NCBI RefSeq assembly: GCF_032854445.1
Contig: NC_088305.1
Location: 21,118,955-21,182,954 of the forward strand
DNA from: Liolophura sinensis
Taxonomy: Eukaryota > Mollusca > Polyplacophora > Chitonida > Chitonidae
Direction of reading: 5' to 3'
Length of the DNA stretch: 64,000 nucleotides
This document shows, piece by piece, positions 37,593 to 48,657 of this stretch. The position numbers were made by a program, and so were the translations under genes. The first letter of the stretch is position 1, and each line of letters starts with the position of its first letter. Under the pieces are notes generated by a model. The model made no database searches. It worked only from the letters and a program-made list of their open reading frames with translations, and was not told the origin of the DNA.

Positions 37593-37730
37593 GGGCCAGT
37601 TGTTCCAAAGTGTATTAAAGTTAATCTTAATACCAGTCACATCCTAATACAAAGTTATCATTAGCACTTCAGTCTTGATTAAAGCGACTACTGGGCTTAA
37701 GTTCTAATACACTTTTGGACAACTCATCCC
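37593..37730. mobile_element. Foldback MITE, 138 bp
   Basis: GGGCCAGTTGTTCCAAAGTG at left pairs with CACTTTTGGACAACTCATCCC at right, continuing into TATTA on both sides. No coding capacity. Confidence 0.7.
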
Positions 37731-38339
37731 AGCTAATCGCGCCATACACTAGTATGGTAAACGCACGGATCGTCAGGTAACCAGCGCAGTCATCAAATAG
37801 CACCGTTACAGTGTTGCGCAACCCCAGTCCTTTACAGGCTTAACCTAATAACACAGTTGAGAAGAGATTTACAGGTAGCTGTAACCAAGGTAACTGATCA
37901 ATATATCCGAGAAAGCTCGTGTGTTATCTTAGTTAGTCAGGAATGAGTCATATAAACAATCACACGTTATCAAACAGCTGTGGCGAAATGAGAAACCAAG
38001 CATCGATTGATAGATGACGTGTTTTAATTACATCCCCATCGAGTGTTTGCACGCACCAAGACAAGTTTTTCTCAAGTCAGCCTCGTATTTCTTCTGATCT
38101 CGTCACATGTTCTTCGACAGGATGTTTGATGGTAAAACGTTGCGATGGGAGGGGAAACTACCTTACCATGCACCCCAACTGCCCACACTATTACCATGGT
38201 TACAAACGTTTGTAGACCTTGTACACATTTCGATGTCAGTTTACATTAAGGTCGATTCTTTTTAACAAGCCCCAGCATGCATTTCATTTTTGCGTGCCAT
38301 CGTTTTTTATATACCTGCATGGGCCTGCGGAATAAGGTT
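37731..38339. other. Intergenic, nothing seen
   Basis: No gene or repeat recognised. Confidence 0.35.
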
Positions 38340-38404
38340 GGTTTTAACTACTCCTTGTAATATTCTTGAATAGGGAGTAAAACACCAATCAAATAAGTAA
38401 ATGA
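38340..38404 (+). repeat. SINE family 1, 3' fragment
   Basis: AATATTCTTGAATAGGGAGT and AAAACACCAATCAAATAAGT match the core end and tail. Confidence 0.8.
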
Positions 38405-38590
38405 GTAATAATTATACCTTTTAGTCGAAAGTTATACGCAGACCTTACGCAGACCTTACGCAGACCAAATGTCCCAAAGGTTTATAAGATTGATAAATAC
38501 GTAACATCAGTATAAATGAACGGTAACTGTTTAAAGATATACATGTAACACGTACATGTCGTTGGCATACTCTCTAAGAGTAACTGTGTA

Positions 38591-38728
38591 CACAAGATGT
38601 GTACCAAAGGCACACATTGATTGTAACAAATTTGAAGAGAAACGTTAATGTGTACCATGTATAAATCATCGCTATGTATCTACCCATTCAATGTGTACCA
38701 AATTGTGTACCTCTGATACACATCTTGG
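38591..38728. mobile_element. Small foldback element
   Basis: CACAAGATGTGTACCAAAGG at left pairs with ACCTCTGATACACATCTTGG at right. A related half is seen at 8430-8465 (AACAAGATGTGTATCACAGG), so it is a dispersed element. Confidence 0.55.
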
Positions 38729-39213
38729 TCGAGTAGTTCTTCTGCAGGGCCTCGCCATCTTTTGAAGGCTGAAACGTCCGTCACGTCAACGTTATGCCTC
38801 CCATCGCACTGTAAATCAATAACTGATGCTAACGAATTATGCTTAAATAAAGCACTGACATGATTGGCCCTAAAACTAGTGTTTCATTAACGGGTTCAAC
38901 TCCCAATCATCTCACACATAGGGCGACAAGACTGGCACTGACGTACGCTCTCTTTAATGCAACGCAATAGTGTCCGTTGTCGGTATATATGACTGCATGG
39001 GAGTCTAGCGTCTTTGAAATTGTGTTTCAGTGATAGTAGTGTCTGGTGTCATTACCTGTGACTGGATGGTGTGCTAAGTCTGATGTTCATGGCATGGTGC
39101 CCCAGTGATGCAGCATGATTTGGCAGCGGTTTTAAATCAGGGGCTTTATGGGGAAGGCCGGTGGTTTACCCCGGGAACTCCTCCGTCCATATTTAAAAAC
39201 CGCTAACATATAC

Positions 39214-39468
39214 ATTTGATTTATTCATCTGAATGAGGTTGTACGCTGTGCTCAAGAATATTTCACTTAGTACGACGGCGGCGAGCATTATGGTTGGAGG
39301 AAACCGGGCAGTGTCCGGGGGAAACTCGCGATCATTCGCAGGCTGCTGGCAGACCTTCCCACGTTCGGCCGGAAAGGAAGGCAGCATGTGCTGGGCTTGA
39401 ACTCACAGCGACCGCATTGGTGAAAGACTCCTAGGTGATTCCGGCGCACAGGGGTGCTAACCACCAAC
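39214..39468 (-). repeat. SINE family 1, near full length
   Basis: Reverse-oriented: tail region, CAAGAATATTTCACTTAG, GGGCAGTGTCCGGGGGAAAC, CTTGAACTCACAGCGACCGC and the start of the head. Ends 115 bp before the first SRCR exon, in the presumed upstream intron. Confidence 0.93.
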
Positions 39469-39583
39469 ATATACCTTGAACATCAACAAAATACACGCAA
39501 ATCTGTCTACAATGGCGAGACTCTTTATTGCTGAGTAGAATCCCTGGGTTTAACTGTTTTCGAATTTCCTGTTGTCCTTGCAG

Positions 39584-40753
39584 CCGGTGTTCGCCTGAGC
39601 CACGGATCATACGGGCGGGTGGAGGTGTTGATGAATGGGGTGTGGGGTACCGTGTGTGACGACGACTGGGACCTGCGTCACGCTAACGTCGTGTGTCGCG
39701 AGCTGGGTTACAGTGGTGCCAGGAGGGCCACGAAAAAGGGCCACTTCGGACGAGGACAAGGCCCCGTGTGGTTGGATGACGTCAGATGTACCGGCGCGGA
39801 AAGCAGCCTGTTCAGCTGTGGTCGAGCGTCCAGTCAGGTCAATGATTGTGGCCATAATGAGGACGCCGGTGCCGTCTGCACAGGTATACTCTCATAATTA
39901 CAGGTGATAATTAGGGTATACCAGAGATTTTGGTAAAAAAAAATCTATCAGCACATGCCAACTCGACTTTGTGCTATTATTTTAGAAACGTCCAAATAAA
40001 TACCTTTCACAAAATAACAACCACGTCTCTGCACGTGTTACCGTTCAAAGCTCAGTATATGATATTTGGATGGCTGATATTTACTGAAAGGCTATATTTT
40101 GAGCCCCCATGATCTTATTAGTGGATATGGATATTTTTTGCCAAAACTTTTAAATAGGCCATGCAAGGCGAGAGTCCACAGAAAAACGGAAATGAGCAAA
40201 TAGTGTATCTACTGTGTTTTTTTTCCATAATGGGGATGTTTCCTACATATGTTTGATGTTTCCCGTCGTCGTATTAGTGAAATATTCTTAAGTAAGGCGT
40301 AAAACCCCCAATCCAATAAATCCATACATAAATAGTTCGTGTTCAAGACACGAGATTTAACCTCCACTTCTTATCAAGTTAATTTACTAGGTTAGCAATG
40401 AATTAAAAATAAACTCATTGACTGCAGGTTTGCCGATTCGGCTGACGAACACGTACTCAGGTCGCCTGGAGGTGTACCGAGGCGGGAAGTGGGGGACCGT
40501 GTGCGAGGAACGCTGGGATATTCTGGAAGCCCGGGTGATCTGCCGACAAATGGGATACGCCTCAGCCATACGGGTGTTCAGGGCTCGGGACACCAGCCCC
40601 GGGGGAGGCCCTATCCACATGACACAGGTCAACTGTACCGGAAATGAGGCCGACTTCTTTAGCTGTCCCTTTAATGTCCCGGACAAGAGGACATGCACGC
40701 ACGCCATGGACGTCGGCCTGGAATGTGGAACAGCGCATTGTTCTGATTGTTGA
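39584..40753 (+). CDS. SRCR-domain protein, partial (two domain exons)
   Basis: Scavenger receptor cysteine-rich domains are extracellular ligand-binding modules of innate immune and adhesion proteins. Exon 39584-39883 (300 nt, phase 1-1) encodes one whole domain: GRVEVLMNGVWGTVCDDDW, VVCRELGY, VWLDDVRCTG, LFSCGR, DCGHNEDAGAVC. It has six cysteines, so group A. The second exon starts at 40430 after TTGACTGCAG and encodes GRLEVYRGGKWGTVCEERW, VICRQMGY, QVNCTG, FFSCPF, TCTHAMDVGLECG. It then reads through GTAHCSDC to TGA at 40751-40753 with no donor at the usual place, so it is either the last exon or one whose donor has been lost. Earlier exons (start, signal peptide) are not identified. A decayed third exon end and a duplicated intron follow at 41.4-42.3 kb. 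Confidence 0.88.
40258..40330 (+). repeat. SINE family 1, 3' fragment, in SRCR intron
   Basis: CCGTCGTCGTATTAGTGAAA, CTTAAGTAAGGCGTAAAACC and CAATCCAATAAATC mark the core end and tail. Confidence 0.85.
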
Positions 40754-41396
40754 TACCATATACATGTATATATGGAGAGCAAATTCGTTACAGATTCAAG
40801 AATGGAACACAGTGGTGCCTAACTTTGCCCACTTATTTGAAAAATATCAATAACCAAAAGATGCCCTATGGACTTCATATTATTCGTGAATATTTACAAA
40901 TTAAATTCTATCATTTCGTTATCCCGAACGAGACGGTATCCACACAAGAAATGGAACTAGTTTCACAAAGCGATTTCGAGCTCTTAAACTCTTAAATATA
41001 TGCATTAAATCAATAAAATTTTGACCGCTAATTCTTAGTTCGAGATTGTCCTGACGTTAGCTTTGGCAAAATTTTGTTCGACCTTGGATGGCCACAAACC
41101 AACATCAGAGCGCGCTCCATTTAAAAACCTGATGCAATTGGCGTGGCCGTTTGTCAAGGCCTTTGAGACAAAAATTAATTTCCTAGGTCGCATGGACCCG
41201 AGATTCCATAGTGATCCTCAAAGCGAATGGCTGTTCCGACAGTCTCGACAAACCTAACATCAGAGCAATCTCGGACTAGCTAATTATGTGTCCGGTGGTA
41301 CAATTTCAGCCAAGTTTGAACTTGTAGCTTTTTGTTTTGCGTGAAGATCGAAGTTTTGGTCTTCAGCCCATAACGCCTGTGTGAGACAGACCCACG
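40754..41396. other. SRCR 3' flank or intron
   Basis: No domain is readable. ACCAACATCAGAGCGCGCTC (41098) and ACCTAACATCAGAGCAATCT (41253) form a diverged direct repeat. Fits either a 3' flank or the intron before a lost third SRCR exon. Confidence 0.35.
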
Positions 41397-41955
41397 GACA
41401 TGGACTTGGAATGTGGAACAAAATATTGTTCTAATTGCTGGTGGAAGTGGAATGTGGAACAAAGCATTGTTCTAATTGCTGGTGTAAGTGGAATGTGGAA
41501 CAAAGCATTGTTCTAATTGCTGGTGTAAGTGAAATGTGGAACAATGCATTGTTTCGATTGCTGGTGAGAGTGGACTTGGAATGTGGAACAAAGCATTGTT
41601 CCTATTACTGGTGAAAGTGAACTTGGAATGTGGAACAAAGTAATGTTATGATTACTGATGAAAGTGGACTTGGAATGTGGAACAATGCATTGTTCCGATT
41701 ACTGATGAAAGTCGACTTGGAATGTGGAACAATGCATTGTTCCGATTACTGGTGAAAGTCGACTTGGAATGTGGAACAATGCATTGTTCCGATTACTGGT
41801 GAAAGTCGACTTGGAATGTGGAACAAAGTAATGTTCCGATTACGATGAAAGTCGACTTGGAATGTGGAACGAAGCATTGTCCTATTACTGGTGAAAGTCG
41901 ACTTGGAATGTGGAACAAGGCATTGTTGTGATTGCTGGTGAAAGTGGACTTGAAA
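41397..41955 (+). repeat. Minisatellite built from an SRCR exon 3' end
   Basis: About eleven copies of a 48-53-bp unit containing GACTTGGAATGTGGAACAA, GCATTGTTCCGATTACTGG and TGAAAGTC. The unit matches the end of the second SRCR exon (GGCCTGGAATGTGGAACAGC, GCATTGTTCTGATTGTTG), which encodes the last part of the domain, GLECGT. Several copies contain GGTGTAAGTG, a splice-donor-like word. No copy holds the rest of the domain. Confidence 0.88.
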
Positions 41956-41989
41956 TGTTGTTATTCCAAGCTGGATATTGGATGCGCCA

Positions 41990-42270
41990 TAAGTATATCA
42001 TTCCAAAGGTTAGAACGGAGGGTTTTGGCCAAAAAAAAAAATCGATCAGCGCAAATCGGATTAAGTTTTGCTATTACTTTAAGATATCCCAAGGAATTAT
42101 CTTCCACAAAATATCAGCCTCTTCAGTGCACGTGTTATCGTTGAAATCCGTTCATCAAGTTCCTAAAACTTAAAAAAGCGCGCCTCTTTGTATTTCTTCA
42201 AGGGTTAGAATCATTTTAACACAATAAATAGTAGAGATACCAACTGGTGTTTACTGAAGGGCAATAATGT
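41990..42270 (+). repeat. Duplicated SRCR intron segment
   Basis: Matches 39905-40105, the intron right after the first SRCR exon: GAG(G/A)(G/T)TTTTGG..AAAAAAA, TCAGC.CA, TTTCACAAAAT/TTCCACAAAAT, TGCACGTGTTA and TTTACTGAA.GGC. This supports a past tandem duplication of an SRCR exon with its downstream intron. Confidence 0.75.
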
Positions 42271-43128
42271 GAGCTAATCTTGGTAAATGCAGAAAATTTT
42301 ATTTGATTAGCGAATTTGTATTTTTTGCCATAAAATTTCGGTATAGCTTTTTTTAAACGTTGTTTGTATCGTCAAGATCAGATGAGTTCTTTATTCAGTT
42401 ATGCGGCGTAGATTCCCAATGGTGCCTTGGAGGAATGTACATGTATATATTTGGTTGAGATCTTCGTGTAAATGACAGCGCGAAAGTATTGAAGGAAGTA
42501 GACAAATATACTGTATCCTTAGCCTCTGAAAGTAGCACTCCATGTAGTGTATTAATACATATACTGTTATCCTGGAATATATTCTGATTGTTAATATTAT
42601 GAAGGTTTATCAGCTATTAAACGTCTATTCCTTAAACAGTTTTGGTGTTTTTAAACAAATTTTGTTTGGCTGTGGAATTAATTCTGATACATGTTCCCTT
42701 ACAACCATGATGGACTTCCCAGTTCAGTAATCGCAAGACCAATTTTCTATTTAAAGTTTAATACAAACCATCAGAGAAGAAAGTATATAAAGTAAGAAAT
42801 TAGCACAGATTTGGGTAAAGAGAAGAAGTCAGCCTTGTACGGGAATGCAGGAAAGACCCACGAAATACTGTTGGTCATTATCCAAATAGTACTCAGTTCT
42901 AGTTTACAAGTTGTCCTTATATCAAACACGTAACTCAGTTGAGCTTTTATTGCAACTATTCATTTACCCAACTTGGCGATTCTATTCAACACGATGAATA
43001 TATTGCCCCTAGTACCCGTGTTAAACGGAATTTGACATAATACGAAGCAAGAACGGGAAAGATTTTGGAAAAAACTGTGGGAAAACGGATTCTGATTCTT
43101 TTTTGTATTTAGTAATATACCGCTGGCT
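42271..43128. other. Intergenic, nothing seen
   Basis: AT-rich; no gene or repeat recognised. Confidence 0.35.
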
Positions 43129-43520
43129 ATGATGTCACCCTCGCTCTCGATCGCGGACCCATGGCCATTGAGGTGTGAGGCACGCTTTTCCAGCAGCTTC
43201 GCAGAACAAGTCCCAGGATGGTATGCCCGGAGTAAATCTCCAGTTGCAAGTGGTCCTCACCAACATTTCAAATGTTACACACAAATGTTCACCTGGAGAG
43301 CAGTTGAGCTTAATTTGTACATTTTATTATTGGCGGAATATCCTAACAGCCAAGTAAACAGCTCTACCAGCGCTATTGATCTGCCGCCAAGGCTGTCTGG
43401 AAACATGGGGGTTTGAAAATTTCCTGATCGAGGCTGTGTCCGAGGAAACCAAGATAAACATGTTCCCAAGAGGGCAACAGCCCGCACGCTTGTTTTCAGA
43501 AGTTCCTTCCAAGACATTTG
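43120..43520 (+). pseudogene. Coding-like stretch, unassigned
   Basis: GC-richer than its surroundings and reads protein-like in more than one + frame: YDVTLALDRGPMAIE near 43124, LQLQVVLTNISNVTHKC at 43240-43290, then ICRQGCLETWGFENFL and ARLFSEVPSKTFG further on. No family is recognised and no intact gene spans it. It could be exons of a decayed or unrecognised host gene. Confidence 0.35.
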
Positions 43521-43828
43521 GATAATGGAATATAGGCCTTTTGTCTAATCTCCTTACAGATTTAGAACTACGCGCTTTTTGAATTTAAAATCAACTGAAT
43601 TCTTGGCAATGTTTTTTGAAACCCATCCCAGATGTGAATCATATTATATATACGGGTGATCTATTTATTTGATGTGTTTACCACTTTATTTGATATGTGT
43701 ATCACGTACCACAGAAACGTACCAAAGAACCGTTCACGTGTATATGACGGCGGAAAGATTGGTGCGAGTAGAGAAAACATAGCATCGCACCTCAACAGGT
43801 ACCAGACAGGCCCCCAGACACAAAATAT

Positions 43829-43975
43829 GATTTATTTACTTATTTGTTTGTTGTTTTACGCCAAACTCAAGACTATTTCACGTATAAGACGGCAACCAAC
43901 TTTATGGTGGGAGGAAATCGTGCAGAGCCCTGGGGAATCCACGGCCATCCGCAGTTTGCTAACACACCTTCCGGC
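43829..43975 (-). repeat. SINE family 1, 3' half
   Basis: Reverse-oriented tail (TTTGTTGTTTTACGCCAAAC), AAGACTATTTCACGTATAAG, TTTATGGTGGGAGGAAATCG and GGCCATCCGCAGTTTGCTAA. The tRNA-like head is missing. Confidence 0.88.
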
Positions 43976-44208
43976 GCAAAATATGAATGAATCAGAGGGG
44001 TTAAATGAAATTCACCTGAAATTTGGGAAAAAATCGATAGTACAGATACAACCCCTCGTCATTTCCCTTAAAACCAAAACCTCCGTTTCAGAGTCGCTAT
44101 TAAGTAGCCTTGCCAGCTTCTCGAACCACTCAGCCACCCAACACAAACCATTCTCTCTGGACAGTGCGTACCCCAAGGCTGATAAGATACAAATACACAT
44201 ACAGAAAA

Positions 44209-44535
44209 AGAATGAATAAATGAATGACTGATGGTCGTAGTCGTACTACACAACTTTTCAATCATATAACAACGAGGAGTCATTAGGTGTGTGTACATAT
44301 ACTGTGTCCATGATGCCGCCACTGAAGTATCATGCCGAAGACACCAAACATGACACCCCATCCAATCACAATGTACTGACACCGGGCCAACCAGTCTTGT
44401 TTACTTGCGCTTATCTCTCAGTGCTGAGCACCAAGCGAGGCAGCAACAAGCACCATTTTTAAAGTCCTTGGTATGACACAACCCGGGTCTCCCGGCTCCC
44501 AACTCTAACTATTAGTCCATCAAAGCGGTCAAAGA
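44209..44535 (-). repeat. SINE-like repeat, family 2
   Basis: Second copy of the element at 7388-7650, with GAATGAATAAATGAATG at its left edge as the remnant of a simple tail. Contains AACGAGGAGTCATTAGGTGT, CTGAAGTATCATGCC, CAAACATGACACC and CTGACACCGGGCCAACC. The right side (CCCGGGTCTCCCGG) may be a degenerate head. Confidence 0.75.
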
Positions 44536-46015
44536 GAAAATGAAGACGGAGAGAACCTGATAAACTCCTTATGTACACTTTACTGATAAACCATCCCCGT
44601 CATTTCAAAATTTATTATACAATATCTTTCATTTGTTGTACAAAACTTTTGGTCTGCTTTCATCACCCAGATCAGTAATTACAATAGGGATATTTCCATC
44701 TGTACTCCCATCAAAATTTAAATCAAAAGTTTTCATGCATACTCCACATAAACTCTCCTCAAAATAATTAAAAATAAATTACAATAATTGAAACACTTTG
44801 GATACTTCAGAAAGAGTAAGACAGAGCAAGTAGAGTATTGTCGCCAAGCTTTACTGTTATCCAAATAACTTGCAATACTTTTGCATGCCTTGGTTTCATG
44901 GTAATCTTTACAACTGCAGTAAAAAACGTGTGCGTTCCAGCAAACAAGTTGAAGTAGACTAGAGTTCTTCATGAGCCAGACTGATTTATCTCTGGACAGA
45001 CGTGTCACTCTTCCTCATAATAAAAGGCAAACGCAAACCTGTGAGAACTGTTCGTTACTTTAAACACCGAACCACACCAATAATGCCGATAGAGTCACTC
45101 TAAATTCTGCTCAACTCGTAACACTAAAAAAATATTTGGGGCATTCATGTTAGGATTAGTGTAACTGACGAACTGCTAGCTGACCAAGTCTGCGACGAGG
45201 GATACTTGGCAATTCAGTAGGCCGTTAACCACAACGACAACACCTATTCACTTGTGGGATATGAAGTGTACATTGGGCTACTTAACGTTTGAACCTTAAT
45301 TCTTCTAATTTTTGGGACAGATATTAGTAGTGTTGAAAGTAGATTATTACATTTTTCACCAGCATTTTGGAAAAGTCAAGATACGAGTATATGTAGTTCA
45401 TTAGATGGGCTAGCTATGTGAGGAAAAGAAACTCAACATTCCTGCTACAATTACATGTATATTGGCTAAATTCAGCAGACCAGGGGCCCCCAAAAATTAG
45501 AAGAAATAGGTTAAGTACATTTCATGAAACTGACCAAAACTCATGTGTGGATACTTATCCCAACCAGTTGCAGGAATCTTGAGGTATGGGAATCATGGTG
45601 AGTGAAAGCATCTTCCAATTTTTGGTTTAGAGATTGCAAACCAGTCTTAGCTGTCAGAATTAAAACATGAATCAGTTTTGATGTTTGGCTACTAGGGCAT
45701 AGTTTCAGGACGTTCATCACAGGAAGAAATCATTAAGGAGGCACCACTTGAGAGAGGAACACCTGTCCATTGAAGACAAAACTGCTTTGAGAAGGTAATC
45801 TGCAGAGATTTCTGAAGCTTGTCTCCTTTAAAACTGTTTAGCCTGCAACATACAGTACAAGCGTTTTACCTTGCATAAGATTTTGCCCTTTCTTTTTATT
45901 ATGCTGTAATATGAAGTTAAGCTCTCAGCGAACTTGCTCTTGACCGTCATGAGAACGTGAGTGCCTGCTCCATTCGAGTTTGCCAACATGTTAATTGTTT
46001 GTTAGATGTTATCAG
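44536..46015. other. Intergenic with dispersed repeat D2
   Basis: 45395-45540 matches dispersed repeat D2 at 33.5 kb (ATGTGAGGAAAAGAAACTC, TACATGTATATTGGCTAAAT, CCCCAAAAATTAGAAGAAAT). Otherwise nothing is recognised. Confidence 0.45.
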
Positions 46016-46020
46016 AGCCA

Positions 46021-46128
46021 GGGTCCAGTTTCACAAAGCAGAGTATGATATTTTGTACATTATTATTACCGTACCATTGTCCTACATCTGCGATCATCGT
46101 ACATCTACGACATCTTTGCGAAACTTTC
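46021..46128. mobile_element. Possible foldback MITE
   Basis: GTTTCACAAAG near the left edge pairs with CTTTGCGAAAC at the right. Short arms, so only moderate support. Confidence 0.45.
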
Positions 46129-46282
46129 ATTCATATTCATGAAGCATTTGCTTCAACTTAGTTGTCTCACAAAAATAAAACGTATACATGCATATAGATA
46201 CGTATAAAGAATGTAATACATAATGAATTAAGTGCAACAAAATAAGCAAAGTAAACAAAATCCTGGCCAAAAATACAGGTTT

Positions 46283-46297
46283 GGGGGGGGGGGGGGG
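46283..46297. repeat. Poly-G run
   Basis: Fifteen G in a row, followed by a G-rich stretch to about 46320 that could form a G-quadruplex. Confidence 0.9.
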
Positions 46298-46395
46298 CGT
46301 GTCAGGTGGAGGTGGGTAGGGAAACAAGATACAGATTTTAAGTCACACACATCAGGATTTATTATGTACAATATGTATACACTCTTAGTATAACA

Positions 46396-46525
46396 GGGGC
46401 CGGTTTCATGAAGCTCACTTGGCTAAGCAAGCCCTTAACTACCATGACAACCTATGTTGTAGAGATATAAAGTGCACTTAGCTAAGGACGACTTAACACT
46501 AAGTAAGCTTCATGAAACCTGCACC
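46396..46525. mobile_element. Foldback MITE, 130 bp
   Basis: GGGGCCGGTTTCATGAAGCT at left pairs with AAGCTTCATGAAACCTGCAC at right; inside, ACTTGGCTAAG and CTTAGCTAAGG also relate. No coding capacity. Confidence 0.75.
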
Positions 46526-47127
46526 TGGACATCTTCAAAGTGAAATTCCTCAGGTACATGTACATACAGAAAATACCAACACCCATGAGATGTCCAATGC
46601 ACTTCATATCAATAGTAAATATTTACATGGAAAGTCTTTGTGTAAAAAGAGTGCTTTTTATAAAACCCCAGATGTCACCACATGTGGTCAGCTGGTAAAA
46701 TCAACGACTGTACAATGTGGCAACTATTGCTTAGAGTGCATTGAAACTGCTGTATCGAATTTATACATTTTTATACTTTTTTTCTCCTTCTTTTTCTTCT
46801 TTCTTGAACTTCATTACCCTATAAACCAATGGGCATATAAGTATTATACCTACTCTGTCCAATCTACACGAAGAAAAATGTGTAAAAGCAACTGTGGCAT
46901 TTATGCATGGTAAAGTGAGACTTAGAGTTTCATTCTAACATATAGCCTCATAACCTCAAAATGCTTTGACTGAGTCAGAAGAGATGAAACAAAATGTGGA
47001 TAACAACAATACCTATGCAGGTATTCCTGTACAGAGAGTACACTTGCAGTTACATTATACAGATAATAACCCAGATAGCATACATATAGTACTAAGAAAG
47101 CGAAATAACAAAATATATACTGTGTTC

Positions 47128-47170
<43 letters not shown>

Positions 47171-48657
47171 ATTATGTATTTCAAAAAAAGTACAGCTGTA
47201 TGTTGTTTTTAAGAGAAGAATTTAAAATCAGCATTTTGTTAACACATATTTCCTGTTTTTTGTTCCTAGTATCTCATCAACATATATTTACAGGACTCCA
47301 TAATTTGAATCCAATCAAGCCTTTTCACACACAAATAGGCTGAGAACTTATGGTAGCATAGACATGGCCTTCACTCATTACTGGTTAAAGGACTAGGTGT
47401 TTTGGCTTATATACGCTGCATCTTCCACCCAAAACAGACTAAAAACAGAGATGACTTAACTGAAGACTACTTAAATACACCAAAGTATCCATGTCTTTGT
47501 ATCTACGTAAAATTAACAGCATTCACCAATTACACACATACAAAGATAATACCAGAAACCTTAACCCAGATTGCATGTTAAACCACTGCTTAACATTAGT
47601 TTTTCAAGTCAAGGCAAGTTTTTGTCCCTAGGAGTTATCTCCCCTTCTCCCACACACACGTTTAATATTTTTATCAACATTTTAACCCCAGAATTCCACT
47701 TCCCACACAATGATAATACTGTTAATTAAAAACCACCTTCTAAGTGGTTAATTCCCAAAGTACAGTCACTTCTCAGAGTTACACAGAAAGCACTGTTAGA
47801 AGAAAATGCATGGTTCAACTTCATTAAGGCTCTACACTATAGAGGAAGCAGCGATAGATATGCATCTAACATCAGTTCCCATTGGGTAATGGTCAAGGCT
47901 GGAGCCTTTTACTGTCCAGCAGTCTGTCAGTAGTCCAACATAAAGAATCCTCAGAAGGGACTACTTTCTGACAGGTAACTGAGTGCAATATGGCACTACT
48001 TCACTTTTCAACCAGCAGGTGTGCATCCACACCGTTAGGCCTCTAACCTTGAGATCAGTACAGGCTTTATAAACCGAAAGAGCTGTTCAATATGCTGACA
48101 GAGTGTAGAGAAATAACTTACACAGTTTATGAAGCTTGCACCATTAATTGCACAAACAAATTAACGATTTTAGCATCATTTTAAGAATTATATGCATAAA
48201 TTCCACAGAAAATAAGGTTTTAGTGGTTGAAAAGATCGAAGATTTACAGTACACCTTTGCTTTAAAAGCACAACTGTGATACAGAAACAAAGTTGTGTTA
48301 CAGAAAAGAATAAAAAAATACATAACTTGGACCAAACTTCCTCAAGGTGGCCAGGAGTTTTCACTCAAAATCTAAAAATAATTCCTTAAGCTAGGTGCAA
48401 CCTTATCTCAGAAATACATTAACACCTAAGGTTTTCACATGTAACTCATTGGACACAAGAAATTCAGAAAGCATCACCATCTTAGGTTACCCCCAGACAC
48501 ATCACTGTGTGAGAAGGGGAGATAATCAATAGAGAAGGGAGGGAACTGTACAAAAATTTGTGACCAAGTGTTTTGTTTAATCAAAAAACAAGGTAGAAAA
48601 TCGAACCTCACAGAAACTTATGGTTGGAGAAACAGAGACTCGGTGGTCAGCCCTGGG
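46526..48657. other. ORMDL 3' flank, probably partly 3' UTR
   Basis: Contains a (TA)n microsatellite at 47132-47160 and no other gene. On the - strand, ATTAAA lies 77 bp after the ORMDL stop (48576-48581) and AATAAA at 46358-46363; either could end the transcript. Confidence 0.4.
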
